Part shown: piece by piece, positions 9,192-17,974 of the stretch
Position numbering within the stretch: the first letter of the stretch is position 1
How the letters are laid out: the number at the start of each line of letters is the position of its first letter
NCBI GenBank assembly: GCA_016839745.1
Contig: JAEOTS010000037.1
Span: forward strand, 1-35,123
Direction of reading: 5' to 3'
Source of the DNA: Promethearchaeota archaeon
Lineage (GTDB): Archaea; Asgardarchaeota; Lokiarchaeia; Sigyniarchaeales; SOKP01
Length of the DNA: 35,123 nt
Notes under the pieces: model-generated
The model's database searches: none
What the model was told of the DNA's origin: nothing
The model's input: only the letters and a program-made list of their open reading frames with translations
Translations under genes and position numbers: made by a program

Positions 9192-10889
9192 CTATCCTTT
9201 TCGCTTTTTTAATTCATTGATTGCTTTTTCTGCTAATAGAAGTGCGTCAGTATACTGGGATTTATATTTTTTTACTTGGGCGTCTAATTCGATTGCTCTG
9301 TTTTGAAGCTCGATAATCATTTCACTACTCCCCTCTCCTGAAGAAAAAGCTGAGTCTGGATTTTCCATAGTTTCTTTAAGATAATTATATTTTTCCCTCC
9401 ACACTTTTAATTCCGTTTGTAGGTCTTCGATGGCATCATCACCAGTAATATTATCCATTGATAACGGAACTCCCTCTCCTTCCTCAATATCCATAATCCT
9501 CCCTTTTAGCATTTCTATTTCGTCTTCCAACTCCTTTATTCTAACTTTTAAAAAAGCAATCTGGTCTAAGTATTCTGCTGATGTTTTTGGAGCTGTTATT
9601 TCTTCAAAAATAGTTTTTCCCGTTTCTAATTCGTTAGCACTTTTTTCTCCTAGAATCTTTTGCTTACGCTTTTGTAGTTCTTCTACAGTATGTTCTGAAA
9701 GGTAGTCAAGTGGATTAAAACCTATTCCACCATGAGCAGTTGTCCTTTTACGTATTTTTACAAACAGAGGTATTCCTTTAATTGCTTCCCCACATAAGAT
9801 TGATTCACCTTTATCTAACCCTTGAATATCTGTTTTGTTGCTCCGAGTTAAATCCTCTGCGCTTGAAATGGTAACGTCAATATCTCGAATATCGGTTAAG
9901 TTATGGACAACCCAACTTCCTGCTTGTGCTCGTATAGTTGTGTCCAGTAACTGAGGCCTTTGGGTGCCGATGATTAAATTAGCACCGAACTTGCGTCCCT
10001 CTTGTGAAAATAATTTTACAATTTCACATGTCTCGGTTTGTTTCTTTCCGGCAAATAAATGAGCTTCGTCAAGCAATAAGTAAAACGGAGCAATTCTTCT
10101 ACCTGTACTAGCCTGATATAACTTCTTCAGAAGCTTCCCCGCAATCATTTCTTGTACGTTTAAATCCATACCTCTCATGTTTACAATGGAACATAAATTT
10201 GGAGCAACGATATCGGTAGCGTCCAGCGAAAACAAATATTCTACATCGATATCGCCTCCTTTATTTACGCTTAAATCAGAGTATTCTATAATACTACTCA
10301 CAAATTCGCTTTCTTCTTTAACTCCTTCAGCTCCTTCATCTTCTCCCGCTTTTACTTTTAGACTCCCGTATTCGCCATGTCTGTCAAGGATTACAAGAGG
10401 AATACCCTTTTTCATGAATTCTTCGCAGAGCACGCCCATCGTGTAACTCTTTCCTGATCCGGATTTTCCGGTAATAAAAATCCTCCCAAAGTTCTTAACT
10501 AATAAATTCACATCGAATTCATAACCAATTAATTTTCCAATAGAAACAGATTCTTCAGGTGGATTGGATATTCCTAATAACGTGGTAATTTGGAGTTCAC
10601 TTGCTCGATAAACTTCCGATCCTATATCAAACGGTCTTTTTGGCCTCTCTCCACAAACTTGTAGGTCTGCAAGCATTCCTTTCGCTTCGCTCCACATCGA
10701 TTTAATGTTTAACATGTAGTTTGCCCTCTGCCCTTCCTCGTCCTTTTCTCCGTAGATTACAAAATATGCATTTCGTTCTATTGTAGGGTCAGAAAATTGA
10801 ACTTGAACTGTGTGAGTAGTAGTTTTTCCAATTAAATTTCCTACCTTATCTGTCTTTACTTGCTTATCATAATTTTCTTCATCTGACAT
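9192..10889 (-). CDS. HerA-like (DUF87) hexameric ATPase with C-terminal coiled coil
   Basis: This 565-aa protein is a FtsK/HerA-clade ATPase. It has an N-terminal beta-barrel-like region (1-100), Walker A TGKSGSGKSYT (140-150), LVILDRHGEYG (166-175), Walker B LLLDEAHLF (271-279) and sensor IIGTQRPQLLD (306-316). The stretch from about 400 to the end is rich in Glu, Lys and Leu heptads (for example KVRIKELEDEIEMLKGR), a predicted coiled coil absent from the shortest HerA forms. HerA normally works with the nuclease NurA in DNA end processing, but no nurA-like gene is next to it. Other roles, such as DNA translocation or defence, are therefore possible. It sits alone behind a 125-bp AT-rich spacer. 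Confidence 0.85.
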   Translation of the reverse strand: MSDEENYDKQVKTDKVGNLIGKTTTHTVQVQFSDPTIERNAYFVIYGEKDEEGQRANYMLNIKSMWSEAKGMLADLQVCGERPKRPFDIGSEVYRASELQITTLLGISNPPEESVSIGKLIGYEFDVNLLVKNFGRIFITGKSGSGKSYTMGVLCEEFMKKGIPLVILDRHGEYGSLKVKAGEDEGAEGVKEESEFVSSIIEYSDLSVNKGGDIDVEYLFSLDATDIVAPNLCSIVNMRGMDLNVQEMIAGKLLKKLYQASTGRRIAPFYLLLDEAHLFAGKKQTETCEIVKLFSQEGRKFGANLIIGTQRPQLLDTTIRAQAGSWVVHNLTDIRDIDVTISSAEDLTRSNKTDIQGLDKGESILCGEAIKGIPLFVKIRKRTTAHGGIGFNPLDYLSEHTVEELQKRKQKILGEKSANELETGKTIFEEITAPKTSAEYLDQIAFLKVRIKELEDEIEMLKGRIMDIEEGEGVPLSMDNITGDDAIEDLQTELKVWREKYNYLKETMENPDSAFSSGEGSSEMIIELQNRAIELDAQVKKYKSQYTDALLLAEKAINELKKRKG

Positions 10890-11014
10890 AATAACTCACA
10901 TTAATTATGGTATATTTTAGTATTATATGTAAATTCTCATATATTAATAATATTGAACTATGTATTTCAATTAAATAAGCATATATAAATATTCATAAAT
11001 CCAATTATTATTCT

Positions 11015-11941
11015 TTAATCCTTTCTATAAATTATACTTTTTTTTATCATGCGAATTGGTTTATACGATTCCTTTGCTCTACGTAATCCTTCTACGCCCA
11101 AATCTTGTTCCCTATTAACAAATTGAACATCTTCATAAACATTATTTAGAAAGAGGTTACCTATTGCTTGGTATCCCCCTTCATACTCCATATGTGCTTT
11201 TTCAACGTGAATTACGAGAGTATCTGAATTAAGCATTTCTCCAAAGGTATATCCCGCACATTTGTCATCAACACATATTAATGCTCCTTTAAAGCCTAGT
11301 GTAGAGAAATTATCTAATGCTTCATATATAGCTTCTTGTTCTTGTTCTAATCCCTCATCCTCTTCACATTGTCGCATTACACACCATTCTAACTGCAATT
11401 TCTTGCATTTATTTATTAAATCCTCGGTGAGAATTTCAAATTGGTAATCATAAGTTTGCAGAAATTTATTTAGCCACCTTCGATTCTGGCGATGACGGTT
11501 CCCCGGTAAAGTTTTTAACATTTCAACTTCGTATACATAATCCCAATTATCACGATCTTCAACAATTTCAAAGTTCATTGAAGTAAATCTTTCATCTTTG
11601 ATGAGAGCGTTTGTAATATACTCTGATATTCGATTAAATTCTGCTTTTTTATAAATTTCTGCGATATTGAATATCATTGCTGCAGGATCAGGACCAATCG
11701 GAGGAAAAAAATAGTTCGCATCCTCCTTTCTGGTTAATGGAGGTCTAACTTTTTTAAAATATTCTTTTGAAAATAGAACTAAATGATCGTTCCATTCTAA
11801 ATAAAACCACTCGTAGAAATTCCTCCACATAAAAAGATTTGTAAATGTAAATTCAGAATTTTGAGGGGGATATTTCTGAAAATATTTGTCGAAAAGTTCC
11901 TTATCATCTAATCCTAATCTCTTCGCACTGGTTAATTCCAT
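11015..11941 (-). CDS. DUF2156 / COG4866-type GNAT-like protein
   Basis: This 308-aa protein resembles the DUF2156 family, which contains two GNAT-like halves and is related to the catalytic part of phosphatidylglycerol lysyltransferases and Fem-type aminoacyltransferases. Supporting segments are the N-terminal NSEFTFTNLFMWRNFYEWFY, the mid-region GNRHRQNRRWLNKFLQTYDY, the acceptor-like GFKGALICVDDKCAGYTFGE, and the C-terminal LFLNNVYEDVQFVNREQDLG with LRRAKESYKP. Most members of COG4866 have no tested function; aminoacyl or acyl transfer is an inference from the fold. It is transcribed upstream of HerA in the same direction with a 125-bp gap, so common expression is possible but unproven. 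Confidence 0.75.
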   Translation of the reverse strand: MELTSAKRLGLDDKELFDKYFQKYPPQNSEFTFTNLFMWRNFYEWFYLEWNDHLVLFSKEYFKKVRPPLTRKEDANYFFPPIGPDPAAMIFNIAEIYKKAEFNRISEYITNALIKDERFTSMNFEIVEDRDNWDYVYEVEMLKTLPGNRHRQNRRWLNKFLQTYDYQFEILTEDLINKCKKLQLEWCVMRQCEEDEGLEQEQEAIYEALDNFSTLGFKGALICVDDKCAGYTFGEMLNSDTLVIHVEKAHMEYEGGYQAIGNLFLNNVYEDVQFVNREQDLGVEGLRRAKESYKPIRMIKKSIIYRKD

Positions 11942-12054
11942 GATCTGATAAAATCTTGGAGGTATAAATTTATTTCTTTTTTAAAATATTTACTACATAA
12001 ATAGAGATTTACGGTGACCTAAGTATTATTGATTTCTTAATTATTTTTAAAAAT

Positions 12055-12684
12055 GTGTTAATAATACTTCTAATCATTTTCATTTGTTTTCTACTTTGGT
12101 TATTTGTTATTATGCGAATAATTCGGAAAATCCATAAATTTCCAATTCCTGCTTTTCTCACTCGTTTGATAGATAACGCTTGGAGGCGTAAAGTTATTCA
12201 AAAACCTGAAACCATCGCAAATAATATGAACCTCAAACCCGGAATGATCGTTGTTGAAGTTGGACCAGGGAAGGGAAACTACACAAAAGCTGTAGCAAAA
12301 AGGTTACTCCCTAATGGAAAAATTTATGCAATTGATATTCAAGAAAATGTAATAAATAGATTAAAGAAAAAAGTAGAGGAAGAGATAATTACGAATATCG
12401 TTCCAAAGATTGATGATGTTCATAATCTTTCTTTCGAAAATGAAAGCGTTGACAGAATTTTTGCTATAACTTGTTTACCTGAAATACCAGATCCAGTTCA
12501 TGCATTAAAGGAATTTAAAAGAGTTCTAAAACCGGGAGGAATCGTATCACTATGCGAATTATTTTTTGACCCCGATTACCCCTTAAGAAAGACTGAGAAA
12601 AAATGGGCAAGCAAGGCTGGATTAGAATTCCTTGAAGGTTTTGGAAATTTTTTTGTTTACCAATTGAATTTTATTAAAACCTAA
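12055..12684 (+). CDS. Class I SAM-dependent methyltransferase with N-terminal membrane anchor
   Basis: Residues 1-25 are a single hydrophobic helix (LIILLIIFICFLLWLFVIM). After it come a basic segment and a Rossmann methyltransferase domain: motif I MIVVEVGPGKGNYTKAVAKR, motif II IYAIDIQ, and the post-motifs IFAITCLPEIPDP and RVLKPGGIVSLCE. The start is GTG at 12055, because the ATG two bases upstream runs into TAA at once. The domain resembles UbiE-like enzymes, and the anchor suggests a membrane lipid or quinone substrate, though that is inferred. It ends 2 bp from the convergent orphan gene. Confidence 0.8.
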   Translation: MLIILLIIFICFLLWLFVIMRIIRKIHKFPIPAFLTRLIDNAWRRKVIQKPETIANNMNLKPGMIVVEVGPGKGNYTKAVAKRLLPNGKIYAIDIQENVINRLKKKVEEEIITNIVPKIDDVHNLSFENESVDRIFAITCLPEIPDPVHALKEFKRVLKPGGIVSLCELFFDPDYPLRKTEKKWASKAGLEFLEGFGNFFVYQLNFIKT

Positions 12685-12686
12685 GA

Positions 12687-13145
12687 TTATAACGCGAATT
12701 TCTCTATACCGACCTTTTCATTTTTTAAATTTTCCAGAGTCTTCTCTAAAATTTTAATAACCCGTTTTTGATATGATTCCTGTTCGGGGTAATTATAACT
12801 ATAGGTTTTCCAATTTGGTCTTTTATGACCAATTTTAAATTTAATTCCTTTCATGTTAGTTAAATATGAGTTGGCATCAAGTTTCGAAGCAATTTGATCA
12901 GCGATTATATACCAATGATATTTTGTATTTAACTTAGCACCGGAATTCATAGGGGCTGAATGAAATCGAGTCTTTGTACTATGAAAATTGAATGTCCATT
13001 GATTTGGGGCAACTTTAGTTTCAAACCATTTACCATTGTTGTAATGCCACTTATGCGTGCCTCCTATTTTCATTCCTGTATAAATCTGACCGTTATAATC
13101 TTTTAACTTATCATAAAACTTAACTTCACTTTCATCTGACTGCAA
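12687..13145 (-). CDS. Hypothetical protein, Trp/His-rich
   Basis: I do not recognise this 152-aa soluble protein. It has no signal peptide and no Cys, but many aromatic residues, with five Trp spaced through the first 115 residues, often next to Lys or His (HKWHYNNGKWFE, NQWTFNF, KYHWYIIAD, RPNWKTYSYN). The last 40 residues are a Lys/Glu-rich helix. The aromatic-basic pattern could suit a nucleic-acid or carbohydrate binder, but nothing decides that. It is convergent with the anchored methyltransferase, 2 bp apart. Confidence 0.55.
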   Translation of the reverse strand: MQSDESEVKFYDKLKDYNGQIYTGMKIGGTHKWHYNNGKWFETKVAPNQWTFNFHSTKTRFHSAPMNSGAKLNTKYHWYIIADQIASKLDANSYLTNMKGIKFKIGHKRPNWKTYSYNYPEQESYQKRVIKILEKTLENLKNEKVGIEKFAL

Positions 13146-13332
13146 ATAAACTCAACCCTTAACCCTTCAGATGTTCAAACTTAAAAATCAACACGCATTT
13201 AAATAATCTTTAGGACTTCCGGTTTTTTATAATGTTAAACCAGACGAAAAAATTGAAATCAAATTAACTTTAAATCATTATAAGAAATTTTAAAAAGCTA
13301 TCTCCTTTTTCTTCTGTAAAAGAAAGTTTAAA

Positions 13333-14646
13333 ATGTGGGTTAAAGGTTTAAAAATACACCGAGTAACTTCATGGTTAATCACTCTGCTTGCATTTATAAC
13401 TATCTTCTTAGGTTATGCCGTAACGAAGCGGTGGTTCCCATTTCATGAATTATTTCTATTTCTTCACTTAGCTACTGGTTGGATTTTTCCTGGATTATTA
13501 CTCGTACATTTTATGTTTTCAATTCTTTATTTGAACCTCACATGGAGTCGAATTAGAGCTGCCTTTAAGAGAGAAAATACCTCTAGTACTATCAGTTTAC
13601 GGTTAATTCAGAAAATAACGAAATGGGGTATTATTGTCATGGCGTCTCTAATAAGTTTTTCTGGACTATCGTATTACCCTTCTTTTAATGCTATTTTTGG
13701 CAATTTTCTACCATTTTCAATTCATCTAGATTTTGATATAATACTTTCCATATTTATGATCGTTCACGTTGGAATCGGTGCGACATTTTATTTTACTAGA
13801 AGAAGGATAAAACATTGGAGCGCTAATCTTTCTCTTGTATTTCTTATTTTTTCTTTAATACTCGTGACAATCTTTGTAGATCTTCCCTCCGGATTAGGAT
13901 CTCCTGGAGTTTATATTGGAGGAACTAAATATGAATTTGACCCAAATGAGGTTAATAGCGTTCGCCCAGACCTTTTTCAAAATGGATCCTTTTCCGTATA
14001 TGACATTCTTGTTCATCTTAATTCAACAGACCAAATCAGTTTAATTTCCCACTTCAATAGTAGTATGGATACTTACATAATTGACTCCTTAAATGGAAAT
14101 ACTGATTATTGGTGGTATCACATATATTATAGTGGTGGCGATATTGAAAAAAATGTGGTTAGGATGGACCATTATCCATGGAAACCAGGATCGAGGATTA
14201 TTATGTACCATGAAAGCGAATCGTACATTAACGCTGCTTTTTCGCTTTTTACTGAAGAAGTCTCCCGTTATGCTTACAATAATAACTCGATAATTATCCC
14301 AAGAGTTAATATAACTGGACACAGTTTTAGCGTAGAATTTTATAATGTAACCGTTGTTCCACATAATAAGAGAAATGAAACGTTTAAAAATGGTGTAATT
14401 ACAGCATTGGATGTGATAATGACTTTGGGAGACTTAGGAAGCATTACTTATAACCTTACTTGGTTTGAAAGTTTCAGAGGTGCTAGTTATGTTCACAGTT
14501 ATTTTGTAAGCAAAATAAATACTGACGAAACATCCGGGAGATGTGGTTTTCTTTACGATGTTAGCGGTTCCTTTATTTATCTATCTGCAGATGAAAGAAT
14601 TCTTACCTCTCCAGAATCTATTAATTTTTATTGGGGATGTTTATAA
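13333..14646 (+). CDS. Cytochrome-b561/DUF4405-like membrane domain fused to an exported C-terminal domain
   Basis: The N-terminal 185 residues contain four to five membrane helices with His residues placed as possible haem ligands (His9, His38, His45, His59, His131, His145), similar to DUF4405 or cytochrome b561-like domains. The remaining ~250 residues should be outside the cell. They carry many N-glycosylation sequons (NGSF, NSTD, NSSM, NNSI, NITG, NVTV, NETF, NLTW), as expected for an archaeal surface protein. The end of the protein (NGVITALDVIMTLGD onward, with YNLTWFESF and a final YWGC) resembles the DUF4430/transcobalamin-like fold. The last call is tentative. A membrane redox or ligand-binding role is inferred; haem binding is not shown. 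Confidence 0.6.
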   Translation: MWVKGLKIHRVTSWLITLLAFITIFLGYAVTKRWFPFHELFLFLHLATGWIFPGLLLVHFMFSILYLNLTWSRIRAAFKRENTSSTISLRLIQKITKWGIIVMASLISFSGLSYYPSFNAIFGNFLPFSIHLDFDIILSIFMIVHVGIGATFYFTRRRIKHWSANLSLVFLIFSLILVTIFVDLPSGLGSPGVYIGGTKYEFDPNEVNSVRPDLFQNGSFSVYDILVHLNSTDQISLISHFNSSMDTYIIDSLNGNTDYWWYHIYYSGGDIEKNVVRMDHYPWKPGSRIIMYHESESYINAAFSLFTEEVSRYAYNNNSIIIPRVNITGHSFSVEFYNVTVVPHNKRNETFKNGVITALDVIMTLGDLGSITYNLTWFESFRGASYVHSYFVSKINTDETSGRCGFLYDVSGSFIYLSADERILTSPESINFYWGCL

Positions 14647-14670
14647 TAAGATTATTTAAGAAAAGAAATT

Positions 14671-14690
14671 AAAAAAAATAAAAAATTTTT
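14671..14690. terminator. Shared A/T-tract between convergent genes
   Basis: The short spacer between the membrane cytochrome-like gene and GAPDH holds an A-run followed by a T-run. It can supply a U-tract for both convergent transcripts. Confidence 0.35.
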
Positions 14691-14694
14691 GAAT

Positions 14695-15696
14695 CTATAA
14701 TTTTTTAGCAATTAAATCTGCTATCCGATTAGAATATCCCATTTCGTTGTCGTACCAAGATACGACAGCTACTAAATCTCCAATTACTTTTGTCCATAAG
14801 GAACAATATATTGAACTTGCAGGATTCCCGATGATATCACTACTCACTATTGGGTCATCTGTATACTCTAAAATCCCTTTTAGGTAAGTTTCAGAAGCAG
14901 CTTTCATTTTAGCATTTATATCTTCGACTGTTGGAGGGTTTTCTACTATACATTTCAAATCTACACAACTTCCGTCTGCAACAGGAACTCGCATAGCAAT
15001 TCCGTCCAGTTTCCCATTTAATTCTGGAAAAACCGCACCGATGGCTTTCGCTGCACCTGTTGAAGTTGGGATAATGTTTTGTGCTGCTGCCCGCCCTCTA
15101 ATCATCTTAATTGGGGCTCCAGCCACGGCAGTATCGACAGTTTTTTGTGGACCTGTATAGCCATGTATCGTAGTCATAATCCCTTTGGAAATCTTGTAAT
15201 TATCGTTTAAAACTTTTACGATTGGTGCGAGACAGTTGGTTGTGCATGAAGCGTTTGAGATAATTTTATGTTCTTCAGTGAGTTTATCGTCATTACATCC
15301 TAGAACCACTGTAATATCTGGATTAGTTGCTGGAGCACTGATCACGACTTTCTTTGCTCCCGCGTCTAGATGTTTTTGAGCTCCTTCTCGTTTTATAAAA
15401 AATCCTGTAGATTCAACAACTACATCTATATTATTGCTGCCGTGTGGTAAATTAGCTGGATCTCTCTCAGCTGTTATAGGAATTCTTTTTCCGTCAACGA
15501 TTAAGGCTGTTTCTTCGGCTTCAACAGTTCCTGGCCATTTTCCTTGCATTGAATCATATTTCAATACATAAGCTAAATATTTTGGCTCAAAAAGATCGTT
15601 GATTGAAACAATCTCTATCTCTGGGTTGCCCCAAGCAGCTCTAAAGAATAATCGACCGATTCTACCAAATCCGTTAATTGCAACTCGTTTTACCAT
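14695..15696 (-). CDS. gap: Type I glyceraldehyde-3-phosphate dehydrogenase
   Basis: This 333-aa enzyme of glycolysis/gluconeogenesis oxidises glyceraldehyde-3-phosphate to 1,3-bisphosphoglycerate in the cytosol. Visible are the NAD motif INGFGRIGR (8-16), the Asp in SINDLF (an NAD-preferring position), the active site SNASCTTNC with Cys151, the general-base His178 in TTIHGYT, and the C-terminal WYDNEMGYSNR. These are the bacterial/eukaryotic type I signatures. Most archaea carry the distant type II enzyme, whose catalytic motif is different. Type I in an archaeon suggests old transfer, although scattered archaea are known to have it. The gene is single, with ATG fixed by the standard N-terminus (MVKRVAINGFGR). 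Confidence 0.96.
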   Translation of the reverse strand: MVKRVAINGFGRIGRLFFRAAWGNPEIEIVSINDLFEPKYLAYVLKYDSMQGKWPGTVEAEETALIVDGKRIPITAERDPANLPHGSNNIDVVVESTGFFIKREGAQKHLDAGAKKVVISAPATNPDITVVLGCNDDKLTEEHKIISNASCTTNCLAPIVKVLNDNYKISKGIMTTIHGYTGPQKTVDTAVAGAPIKMIRGRAAAQNIIPTSTGAAKAIGAVFPELNGKLDGIAMRVPVADGSCVDLKCIVENPPTVEDINAKMKAASETYLKGILEYTDDPIVSSDIIGNPASSIYCSLWTKVIGDLVAVVSWYDNEMGYSNRIADLIAKKL

Positions 15697-15782
15697 TTAT
15701 TTTCACTTTAGATAATAGTTCGAATTCTTTTTAATTAAAAAGATAAATAATTATGTGGTTGTTAGTTTTTTAATTTTATAGT

Positions 15783-15790
15783 TTTATATT
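15783..15790 (+). promoter_or_regulatory. TATA-like element upstream of the M20 peptidase
   Basis: TTTATATT lies about 45-50 bp before the ATG at 15836, which would leave a short leader of roughly 20-25 nt. This rests on pattern only. Confidence 0.35.
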
Positions 15791-15835
15791 TCTTAACAGT
15801 AAACAATATATTAGAATAGATTTTGAGTTGTTATT

Positions 15836-17056
15836 ATGGACGATAAAGAAAAAATTGTGCTTCAAAAAATTGATGAAATGAAAGACGAGCTTGTAACATT
15901 TTTACAGCAAATTGTCCGAATTCCATCTGAAATTCCTCCTGGAAAATATAGACCAATATCGAAATTCGTAGCTGGGAAAATGGAAGAATTTGGGATAGGG
16001 AACAAAGTTAAAAGAAACAATGTAATTGGCGAAATGGGTAAAGAGGGCGGTCGAACTCTAATTTTTAATGCTCACATGGATACTGTCGAAGTTTTTGATG
16101 GATGGACAAAAGATCCACATTCCGGTGAAATAATTGGAAATAAAATTTATGGTAGAGGAGCTTGTGACGATAAATCGTGTGTAGCTGCTGAAATATTCGC
16201 TGCGAAAGCACTATTAGATGCGGGAATTGAGTTAAACGGTAAATTACTTATAACAGCCGTTGTTAACGAGGAAATAGCTGGATTCGGAGGAGCCGAATAT
16301 ATAGCCAACGACGAAATAATAAGGGGAGATGCTTGTTTAGTAGGGGATGGCCCCCGTAATTATCCTACGGCTTATGTAGGAGGAACTCTTCAGGTCAGTT
16401 TCACTATAAAGGGAGTTCGTCGACATAACATGGCTTACCCCGATTTAAATCCTCCAAATCGAAATCAGTACTCAGGAATAAATGCGATTCATAAGATGAT
16501 CCCAATCGTGGATTTTTTGAAGAATTTACAAGAAGAAATTGAAAAAACAGAAACGCAATATCCTATAGCTCCTGGGATGCCATCAAAAGTAGGTTCTGTT
16601 ACAATTACAAAAATAGATGGAGGAGTATCACATTCATCTGTGCCGGATAACTGTAATCTGCATTGCTTAATTAATGTTATTCCTGAAATGGATTTGGAGG
16701 CTATCAAAACAAAGATTTTAACTTTTACTAAGGAATACAAAAAGGAAAATCCTGAAATAGATCTAAATGTTCAAGCGCCTGTTTTTGTAGAACCACTAAT
16801 AGCAGACACTAACACTGATTTTGCCAACAGTGTTAAAAAAGCTTTCAACACCCTTTATAACGAAGAACGCGATTTTAAGATGTTTATTGCTTCAACCGAT
16901 GCTCATCACTTTAAGAGAAATGGTATTGATACACTACTAATTGGACCTATGATAGGAGATAATAATTACCACGCCCAAGACGAATTTGTATATATCGAAG
17001 ATTTAATAAATACTACTAAAATTTTCGCACTTACAGCCTTAGATTATCTGAAATAA
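15836..17056 (+). CDS. M20 family metallopeptidase / ArgE-DapE-type deacylase
   Basis: This 406-aa di-zinc amidohydrolase has FNAHMDTVE (His80, Asp82), IYGRGACDDKS (bridging Asp111/112), VVNEEIAGFGG (catalytic Glu145 and Glu146) and the late STDAHHF. The central part (about 190-310) is the lid/dimerisation domain. Family members include acetylornithine deacetylase, succinyl-diaminopimelate desuccinylase and carboxypeptidases. The sequence alone does not choose between them, and no arginine or lysine biosynthesis genes are nearby. The end overlaps the 3' end of the convergent methyltransferase gene by 18 bp. Confidence 0.9.
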   Translation: MDDKEKIVLQKIDEMKDELVTFLQQIVRIPSEIPPGKYRPISKFVAGKMEEFGIGNKVKRNNVIGEMGKEGGRTLIFNAHMDTVEVFDGWTKDPHSGEIIGNKIYGRGACDDKSCVAAEIFAAKALLDAGIELNGKLLITAVVNEEIAGFGGAEYIANDEIIRGDACLVGDGPRNYPTAYVGGTLQVSFTIKGVRRHNMAYPDLNPPNRNQYSGINAIHKMIPIVDFLKNLQEEIEKTETQYPIAPGMPSKVGSVTITKIDGGVSHSSVPDNCNLHCLINVIPEMDLEAIKTKILTFTKEYKKENPEIDLNVQAPVFVEPLIADTNTDFANSVKKAFNTLYNEERDFKMFIASTDAHHFKRNGIDTLLIGPMIGDNNYHAQDEFVYIEDLINTTKIFALTALDYLK

Positions 17057-17746
17057 ATGATCTTCTACTTTTTTTTCTAATTTTTGCATGATACAGAAAA
17101 CTGATTGAAAGCTTTCCGGACTAGCTTTGACAATATCTACCTCGTTTTGATGTACTTTTAACACCTTGAGAGCAGCTTGATCAGTTGCATATTTTTTAGA
17201 TAATTCTAAGAGTTTAACCTCTAATGGCTGGTAATATTCTTCCCACCAAGCTTCCTCTGGTAAAGAGAAATGTTCAATAAATTTATATCCGCATCTATCA
17301 ACTTCATGACGCTGTTCGAAAAAGTGTTTAATTTCGTCGTGAACAACCAAATAACCATTAGATTTAAGAAGTCTATTCCATGATGTTAGACTCTTTTCAA
17401 CTCCTAGCGTCGTCAACGTACCCTCAGCCCATATGATATCGAAACTATTGTCTGGAAATTTAATCTCTAATAGTGAGCATTTTATCGCCTTAACTCTATG
17501 AGTTAAGCCTTCCTTTTCGATTTTTTTCTTTAATTTGTCTAAACTTTTTTGATCGATGTCAATACCTATTATTTCGCCATCACTTAACTTTGCTAATTCC
17601 ATGGTGGGAACACCTGAACCACAACCGATGTCCAATATACGCGGTTTGTCTAATTTTGGAAGTTTTTGAAAAGCCTCTATGGTGTATTTACTAAACGCAC
17701 TCCTAAAGTGGTCTATATCAAGCTCATTTAAAATTTCTTCAGTCAT
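17039..17746 (-). CDS. Class I SAM-dependent methyltransferase
   Basis: This soluble 235-aa methyltransferase has motif I ILDIGCGSGVPTMELAKLSD (residues 38-57), the acidic end of strand 2 in GEIIGIDID, motif IV-like SFDIIWAEGTL and the later LKSNGYLVVHDE. It resembles the Methyltransf_25/11 group. The C-terminal 80 residues are helical and may form a cap for an unknown substrate. It is convergent and overlaps the peptidase gene by 18 bp. Nothing nearby identifies the substrate. Confidence 0.85.
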   Translation of the reverse strand: MTEEILNELDIDHFRSAFSKYTIEAFQKLPKLDKPRILDIGCGSGVPTMELAKLSDGEIIGIDIDQKSLDKLKKKIEKEGLTHRVKAIKCSLLEIKFPDNSFDIIWAEGTLTTLGVEKSLTSWNRLLKSNGYLVVHDEIKHFFEQRHEVDRCGYKFIEHFSLPEEAWWEEYYQPLEVKLLELSKKYATDQAALKVLKVHQNEVDIVKASPESFQSVFCIMQKLEKKVEDHLFQII

Positions 17747-17926
17747 GAGTTTTCAACCTATTGCTATTATAAGTAATCTACTCATTTAAATGTCGAGGAT
17801 AAAAATTAGAATAAAATAAAAGTTTAAAATTTCGCTTAATCATGTTGTTTTATTGCTAAGCTTTTCTTTTAAATTAGCTAGCGAACCTATAAAAATCATT
17901 TTTTACTAGTAAGTTTCGATGAAAGG

Positions 17927-17934
17927 TTTATATA
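17927..17934 (+). promoter_or_regulatory. Strong TATA box with purine-rich BRE
   Basis: TTTATATA is preceded by GATGAAAGG, a plausible BRE. Transcription should begin near 17957-17960, giving a short leader before the GTG start of the six-helix membrane protein. This is one of the best consensus matches in the window. Confidence 0.6.
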
Positions 17935-17974
17935 CAATCTTATCGATCTAAATTTTAATTCATATTCGTAAAAA

